Of a stretch of 64,000 bases of DNA, positions 58,968 through 64,000 are shown piece by piece. Every line of letters starts with the position of its first letter. Position 1 is the first letter of the stretch. The notes beneath the pieces were generated by a model, which was given only the letters and a program-made list of their open reading frames with translations, searched no databases and was not told the origin of the DNA. Source of the DNA: Veillonellaceae bacterium (GTDB lineage Bacteria > Bacillota > Negativicutes > JAAYSF01). Both the position numbers and the translations under genes were made by a program. Location of the stretch: NCBI GenBank assembly GCA_012523975.1, contig JAAYSF010000065.1:1-64000 (forward strand), read 5' to 3'.

Positions 58968-60728
58968 CTATTCTTTACCTATTAATGAATTAATAAACTC
59001 TTCAACAGGTGTTACATTTATAGTTTTTTGATTTGTATATATTACAAAACCAGGCTTTGCACCAGCCGGTTTCTTTACGTATCTACGTCTGGTATAATCA
59101 ACTGGCACATTAGCAGAATTCTTTGCTTTACTAAAATAAGCTGCAAGCTGTGCTGCTACTAGTAAATCGGACTCTAATGGGTGCTCTTGATTAATATGCA
59201 TTATAACGTGGGATCCCGGAATATTTTTTGTATGCAGCCAAAGATCGTCTGGTCCTGCCTGCTTGAAAGTAACATAATCATTCTGCTGGTTATTCTTTCC
59301 AATAAGTATGGTAACACCTTCAGGAGTGATCACTTTTAGCGGTTGAGACTTCGTACCGACTTTCATACGTTTCTTGCGTGTTTCTTTTATATAACTCTGA
59401 GAAATAAGTTCTTGACGTATTTCATTAATTTCAATCGAGGATTCAGCATTGTTTATAGAAACAAGGATACCCTCTAGATAGTCAATTTCGCTGTTGCAAT
59501 AGTCGAGCTGCTCTAGAAGCATTTCGCTAGCTCTTTTTAGTTTGGCATATTTGTTGTAATAGGCTTGAACGTTTTCCACCGGAGTCCGCAGAGGATCCAA
59601 TTCGATTGTGATATTTGGGCGGTTCTCACAATATAAGTCTTCAATAATAATCTGATTAGCCCGCTCTGGGATTTTATATAAGTTCGTCATTAACAAATCA
59701 CCATACTTGCGAGCTACATCGGCTTTTTTTGCCTCTTCCAATTCATTGTTAAGCATTTTTCGCTTGCGGGTTAGCCGAGCGATTAATGACTCAACAAGTT
59801 TTGCAATTATTACTTTATCAGGTGGAGCAATTGGTTCTTGACATTGTTTATTAATGAACTCCATTACTTCGTTCATTGTACTAAAAACTCTTATATCATT
59901 ATCTTGGCTGGCAAGATGTTCTAGTTTTATAGCAGATACTGCTATTAAGCGAGCATACTTATCTAGCACTATATTGGGCTCTATTGAACCAGTACACAGC
60001 GTACTTTTTATGGTCTCAATGCTTTTCCCAACTGATAAAAAACTGGCCTCATCCATTGAATCTACTTCAATGTTAGTCGGCAATCCTGCACGCCATATAA
60101 TTTCTGATGCAATTACGGACCCAATACCTGCTGCAGTATTAATGATAGCCTTTGATAGCAGACAGTTATTTTGACTTTGGAGTACATTCAAGAAATCCTC
60201 TGTCGATATCGAAAGTATATTTAGTCGCTGTTGGCCTGGTGGTAACTGATACTTTAATCCCGGCATTATTTGTCTAAAACGACTAATATTAACTCCAACC
60301 CGTTTTATGGCATCAACTATAGTATCATTTTGGGCAAAAATGATATTGCTGCGCTTGCCCATGATTTCGATAATAAGTGCTTTTGTTGCTATCGTACCGC
60401 GTTCTTCGCGAATGTCGATCTCGATAGAAATGATTCTATCCAAGCTATGTTGATAAATTCGTGCTATTCGACCTTCCTCGAAGTGTTTACGCAAAAGCAT
60501 ACAAAAGGCGGGAGGAACTGCTGGGTTTTCGGGTGCTTTATCGGTAATATAAATACCAGGATTCTCAGGGTTAGCCGATATTATTAAGCAATAATCTTCT
60601 TGCATCTGACGAATCCACATAATTAATGTTGTTTTATCAACCTGATATATTTTGTCGATTCGGCCACCTGATAGTTTTTTATGCAATTCAATAACCAGTG
60701 CTGATAAAGATATTCCGTCAATCCCCAT
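58968..60728 (-). CDS. rqcH: Ribosome quality control factor RqcH (Rqc2/NEMF, FbpA family)
   Basis: RqcH binds stalled 50S-peptidyl-tRNA complexes and adds C-terminal alanine tails that mark proteins for degradation. The 586-residue product has an NFACT-N domain (MGIDGISLSALVIEL), a central HhH and coiled-coil region (about 240-430), and the NFACT-R domain (GPDDLWLHTKNIPGSHVIM). An Asp-Arg pair in HSLDRIIS falls at 97/98 when counted from the second ATG. This matches the essential D97/R98 of B. subtilis RqcH and, with GGAGG spacing, supports the ATG at 60728 over 60731. Confidence 0.93.
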   Translation of the reverse strand: MGIDGISLSALVIELHKKLSGGRIDKIYQVDKTTLIMWIRQMQEDYCLIISANPENPGIYITDKAPENPAVPPAFCMLLRKHFEEGRIARIYQHSLDRIISIEIDIREERGTIATKALIIEIMGKRSNIIFAQNDTIVDAIKRVGVNISRFRQIMPGLKYQLPPGQQRLNILSISTEDFLNVLQSQNNCLLSKAIINTAAGIGSVIASEIIWRAGLPTNIEVDSMDEASFLSVGKSIETIKSTLCTGSIEPNIVLDKYARLIAVSAIKLEHLASQDNDIRVFSTMNEVMEFINKQCQEPIAPPDKVIIAKLVESLIARLTRKRKMLNNELEEAKKADVARKYGDLLMTNLYKIPERANQIIIEDLYCENRPNITIELDPLRTPVENVQAYYNKYAKLKRASEMLLEQLDYCNSEIDYLEGILVSINNAESSIEINEIRQELISQSYIKETRKKRMKVGTKSQPLKVITPEGVTILIGKNNQQNDYVTFKQAGPDDLWLHTKNIPGSHVIMHINQEHPLESDLLVAAQLAAYFSKAKNSANVPVDYTRRRYVKKPAGAKPGFVIYTNQKTINVTPVEEFINSLIGKE

Positions 60729-60765
60729 CATAACCTCCGAATTAACTTCCTAGAAATTTTTCATA

Positions 60766-60794
60766 AGTATACCACTATTACCAGTTCCGGTCAA
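60766..60794 (-). promoter_or_regulatory. Promoter of rqcH
   Basis: On the - strand TTGACC (60794-60789) and TATACT (60771-60766) are separated by exactly 17 bases, with the start codon 37 bases beyond. Confidence 0.7.
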
Positions 60795-60862
60795 ACGAGG
60801 TCTAATAATGAAACTTTAAGAATACGATGGAAGAGAAGCACATATTAGCGAGGTGTCCGTCC

Positions 60863-63619
60863 ATGAACAGTAACAAGTGGCATGCGCGTGGGTTTGAGGA
60901 AATATTGCAATTTTGGGTAACTGATGAAGTAAACGGCTTGTCTTCAAATGAAGTACAAAACCGGTTGCATAAGTTCGGTTTTAATGAAATGAAAGAAAAA
61001 AAGACTTCTCCTTGGTGGCAGAGATTTTTCGCTCAATTTCAGGACTTCATGGTCTTGGTGCTTTTAGCAGCAACGTTAATTTCCGCTTGTCTGGGAGAAT
61101 ATGCAGATGCAATAACCATCTTAGCTATAGTTTTTATTAATGCAATTTTAGGATTTGTTCAAGAATATCGCGCCGAGCAATCAATGCACGCATTAAAAAA
61201 GCTGGCAGCGCCAACTGCTCATGTTATTCGAAATGGAAATCTGCAGCAAGTACCGGCGCGTGAGCTAGTTCCTGGTGATATATTAGTACTTGAAGCAGGG
61301 GATAAGCTAGCTGCCGATGGCCGATTATTTGATGCCCATAATCTCGAAATCGAAGAGGCTACTTTGACAGGCGAGTCCCTACCTGTTCGAAAGGTAGCAA
61401 ACCGAAAGTTTAATGAAGAAGCTCCACTGGGTGACCGAAAAAATATGGTTTATTCCGGAACAAGCGTTACACGGGGCAGAGGTAAAGCAGTAGTCTGTGC
61501 AACTGGTATGACTACCGAGGTAGGGCATATTGCAGGAATGATTCAATCCGACGAGCATGAGCCTACGCCTTTAGAGAAACGGCTTGAGCATCTTGGACGT
61601 TGGTTAGTGTGGGGTTGTTTAGTAATTTGTTTAATAGTAGTTATTACCGGTGTCGCAAAAGGCGAATCACTCTACTTAATGTGTATGTCTGGAATTAGCT
61701 TAGCTGTAGCTGCTATTCCCGAAGGTTTACCGGCGATAGTTACGGTAGCACTTGCAATCGGCGTACAAAGAATGATTAAACGAAATGCTATTGTGCGAAA
61801 ACTTCCTGCCGTTGAAACACTAGGCTGCACTACTGTTATTTGTTCTGATAAGACGGGTACCTTAACTCAAAATGAAATGACAGTACGAAAAGTTTTTACT
61901 GGCTCCGCGACTTATGATATAACTGGTACTGGCTATGATATTAAAGGTAATTTTCTATCCAGTAATCAAACAGTCAACCCCTCTAACGATACTTGTCTTT
62001 ATAACTGCTTATTAGTTAGCTCATTGTGCAACAATAGTGTACTAAAACGTAACAATGTCGGAATAACAGGCCTATGGCGCCGCAAAAGTAGTAATGCATG
62101 GTCAATCGAGGGGGATCCGACAGAAGGAGCATTATTGGTCGCCGCAGCTAAAGCAGGTATTTGGCGAGATGAAGTTGAGAAAATGCAGCGCCGTATTGCT
62201 GAAATTCCCTTTGAATCAGAGCGACGCCGTATGTCAGTTATTTACGAACGGAGTGACGGTACATCAGTAATGTATGTTAAAGGCGCACCCGATACAATAT
62301 TAGAATTGTGTACGCACTATTTCGATACAAATAAAGAGACTCCTCTGACACCAGAAAAGCTGTCATCAATTTTCGATGCTAACGATCAAATGACGAGTGA
62401 CGCTTTGCGCGTACTTGCTTTGGCTTACCGTCGAATACCTAAGGAAGATGCCTATAACCCTTCGGAGGAAACTGAAAATGGTCTAGTTTTTGTCGGCCTT
62501 ATTGGTATGATTGATCCTCCACGTGAAGAAGTAAAGCCAGCAATTGCAACTTGCCGACAGGCGGGAATTAAAACTGTAATGATAACTGGCGATCATCGTA
62601 ATACAGCCGTAGCCATTGCTAAGGAATTAAAAATTTATGTAGAAGGAGAACATAAGGCGCTGACCGGTTCAGAACTTGACAATTTAAGCGATACAGAACT
62701 TGCCCAAGTTGTGAATAAAACCACAGTTTATGCGCGAGTATCTCCTGCTCATAAACTAAGGATTGTAAAAGCTCTAAAACGTCATGGTCACATCGTAGCT
62801 ATGACCGGTGACGGTGTAAACGATGCACCGGCTATAAAAGAGGCGGACATTGGGGTCGCTATGGGTGTTACCGGAACAGAGGTTACAAAAGAAGCTTCAT
62901 CTATGATTCTAGCCGATGATAATTTCGCGACCATCGTTGCCGCAGTTGAGGAAGGTCGCGGAATTTATGATAACATTCGTAAATTTATCCGTTATCTGCT
63001 GTCTTGTAATTTAGGTGAGGTTCTTACAATGTTTATAGCAGCCTTAGCAGGCTTGCCTATACCTTTATTGCCTGTACAGATTTTGTGGGTTAACTTGGTT
63101 ACCGATGGATTGCCTGCCATGGCTTTAGGCGTTGATCCAAATGATCGGGATATTATGAATCGACCTCCACGTAATCCTAGAGAGAGTGTTTTTTCACGAG
63201 GCTTAAGCCGGAAGATAATAACAAGAGGCATCCAAATTGGTTTTTCAACAGTTCTTGTCTTTGCCGCAGTCTATTTACTTAAAAATGACTTGGCTTTAGC
63301 ACGAACCATGGCTTTTTGCACCTTAGTTTTTTCTCAAATGTTTCATGTGTTTGACTGCCGTTCAGAAATCTTTACTGTATTCGAAGCTGGTTTCTTCCGT
63401 AACAAGTTCTTAATCGTAGCAGCATCGATTTCAGTATGTATGCAGCTTGCAGTTATCTATTTACCGTTTTTACAGGAAATATTTGAAACTGTTCCCCTTG
63501 GTATTTATGATTGGTTAGTTATTTTAACAGTGGCGGGTTGGACCTCTATTTTGAATCTATTGCGTCATATTTTTTTACATCGTAGTATTGCACGCCCAAC
63601 ACTTCGCAGAGTACAATAA
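60863..63619 (+). CDS. P-type Ca2+-transporting ATPase (type IIA, SERCA/PMR1-like)
   Basis: This cation-translocating P-type ATPase has 918 residues. It shows the N-terminal cation-ATPase domain ([19 protein letters not shown]), the actuator motif TLTGES, the ion-site helix [16 protein letters not shown], the phosphorylation motif [14 protein letters not shown] and the hinge [21 protein letters not shown]. Eight to ten membrane helices end the protein. The motifs fit Ca2+ export, though Mn2+ or Na+ cannot be excluded. ATG 60863 has GCGAGGTG upstream; an in-frame ATG at 60827 lacks such a site. dapF starts 38 bases later with no terminator between. Confidence 0.93.
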   Translation: MNSNKWHARGFEEILQFWVTDEVNGLSSNEVQNRLHKFGFNEMKEKKTSPWWQRFFAQFQDFMVLVLLAATLISACLGEYADAITILAIVFINAILGFVQEYRAEQSMHALKKLAAPTAHVIRNGNLQQVPARELVPGDILVLEAGDKLAADGRLFDAHNLEIEEATLTGESLPVRKVANRKFNEEAPLGDRKNMVYSGTSVTRGRGKAVVCATGMTTEVGHIAGMIQSDEHEPTPLEKRLEHLGRWLVWGCLVICLIVVITGVAKGESLYLMCMSGISLAVAAIPEGLPAIVTVALAIGVQRMIKRNAIVRKLPAVETLGCTTVICSDKTGTLTQNEMTVRKVFTGSATYDITGTGYDIKGNFLSSNQTVNPSNDTCLYNCLLVSSLCNNSVLKRNNVGITGLWRRKSSNAWSIEGDPTEGALLVAAAKAGIWRDEVEKMQRRIAEIPFESERRRMSVIYERSDGTSVMYVKGAPDTILELCTHYFDTNKETPLTPEKLSSIFDANDQMTSDALRVLALAYRRIPKEDAYNPSEETENGLVFVGLIGMIDPPREEVKPAIATCRQAGIKTVMITGDHRNTAVAIAKELKIYVEGEHKALTGSELDNLSDTELAQVVNKTTVYARVSPAHKLRIVKALKRHGHIVAMTGDGVNDAPAIKEADIGVAMGVTGTEVTKEASSMILADDNFATIVAAVEEGRGIYDNIRKFIRYLLSCNLGEVLTMFIAALAGLPIPLLPVQILWVNLVTDGLPAMALGVDPNDRDIMNRPPRNPRESVFSRGLSRKIITRGIQIGFSTVLVFAAVYLLKNDLALARTMAFCTLVFSQMFHVFDCRSEIFTVFEAGFFRNKFLIVAASISVCMQLAVIYLPFLQEIFETVPLGIYDWLVILTVAGWTSILNLLRHIFLHRSIARPTLRRVQ

Positions 63620-63656
63620 AATAAATTGTTATTAATGGCTTGCTGGAGGTATTTTC

Positions 63657-64000
63657 GTGGAATTTAAATTTAGCAAATGGCATGGTTTAGGAAATGATTT
63701 TGTAATTGTGAATGGTTTTACTGAAAACATCGAAGATTTGGCGACAGCTGCAATCAAAGTTTGCGATCGTCACTTTGGTGTTGGCGCTGATGGCTTAGTT
63801 TTGGTTCTCCCTTCCGAAATAGCAGATTTTCGCATGCGAATATTAAATTCGGACGGAAGTGAGGCTGAAATGTGCGGCAATGTTACCCGGTGCGTCGCCA
63901 GGTATGTTTACGAATCCGCCATGACAGACAAGACAAAACTTACAATCGAAACCCAAGCCGGACTTATTAGGCCGGAGTTATTGTTCGATAACGGTATTTT
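63657..64000 (+). CDS. dapF: Diaminopimelate epimerase DapF (5' part; cut by window end)
   Basis: DapF interconverts LL- and meso-diaminopimelate for peptidoglycan and lysine synthesis. The first 114 residues are visible: KWHGLGNDFVIVN at the start, DRHFGVGADGLVLV near 44-57, and the first catalytic cysteine in NSDGSEAEMCGN around 76-87. After the cysteine the sequence is CGNVTRC where many homologues have CGNGIRC. GTG 63657 follows GGAGG. The gene runs off the end of the window. Confidence 0.95.
   Translation, partial: MEFKFSKWHGLGNDFVIVNGFTENIEDLATAAIKVCDRHFGVGADGLVLVLPSEIADFRMRILNSDGSEAEMCGNVTRCVARYVYESAMTDKTKLTIETQAGLIRPELLFDNGI

Overview
The window looks like a chromosomal segment of a diderm, anaerobic, probably spore-forming Firmicute of the Negativicutes (Sporomusa/Pelosinus-like). 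The inference rests on a mix of features. The Firmicute ones are a ylm/sepF/divIVA/ileS division cluster, a T-box leader, PyrR and RqcH. The outer-membrane type ones are an RND efflux pump and PilMNO. The anaerobic ones are a ferredoxin-dependent 2-oxoacid oxidoreductase, the oxygen-independent cobalamin pathway and lactate-utilisation Fe-S proteins. No rRNA, tRNA, insertion sequence, prophage or CRISPR array was seen. Coding density is high and almost everything reads on the + strand; the exceptions are lutC with the lutB-lutA fusion, and rqcH.

Layout. 0-5 kb: type IV pilus inner-membrane genes pilMNO run into the shikimate genes aroC-aroK-aroB. 5-12 kb: tldD, an RND adaptor and pump pair, and pfkA. 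12-19 kb: an unrecognised helical protein; larE-larB-larC (nickel-pincer cofactor for lactate racemase-type enzymes); queC-folE2; and a solitary N6-adenine DNA methyltransferase that resembles CamA of Clostridioides difficile. 19-24.5 kb: a lipid-flippase-like membrane protein with a sugar-nucleotide epimerase, then korDABC and a VOC-family (methylmalonyl-CoA epimerase-like) gene. 24.5-27.3 kb (- strand): lutC and a fused lutB-lutA.

27.6-44.7 kb is the centrepiece: a cobalamin riboswitch followed by about 20 tightly packed genes (cbiD E T L F G H J X C, cobO, cbiA, cobU, cbiP, cbiB, cobS, cobT, pduX, cobD, cobC). They encode nearly all of anaerobic cobamide synthesis from sirohydrochlorin, cobalt insertion included, to the finished nucleotide loop. 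44.8-54 kb: a small membrane protein, a radical SAM protein, and the division cluster pgeF-yggS-sepF-proC-ylmH-divIVA, then a T-box-controlled ileS. 54-64 kb: small housekeeping genes (nitroreductase, DksA/TraR-type zinc-finger protein, TVP38/DedA-like protein, a 55-residue ferredoxin, lspA, rluD, pyrR), rqcH on the - strand, a Ca2+-type P-type ATPase, and the start of dapF, cut by the window edge.

Most worth a second look: the methyltransferase co-transcribed with two preQ0-pathway genes; the four mutually exclusive helices downstream of the B12 aptamer, whose apparent logic is the reverse of the usual repression; the stem-loop between Shine-Dalgarno and start codon of cobS; the 100-nt cbiG/cbiH overlap; a four-cysteine insertion in CobO; and phased AATCCT(AC) repeats upstream of the lut genes. 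All functional calls come from reading motifs by eye; no database search was run.
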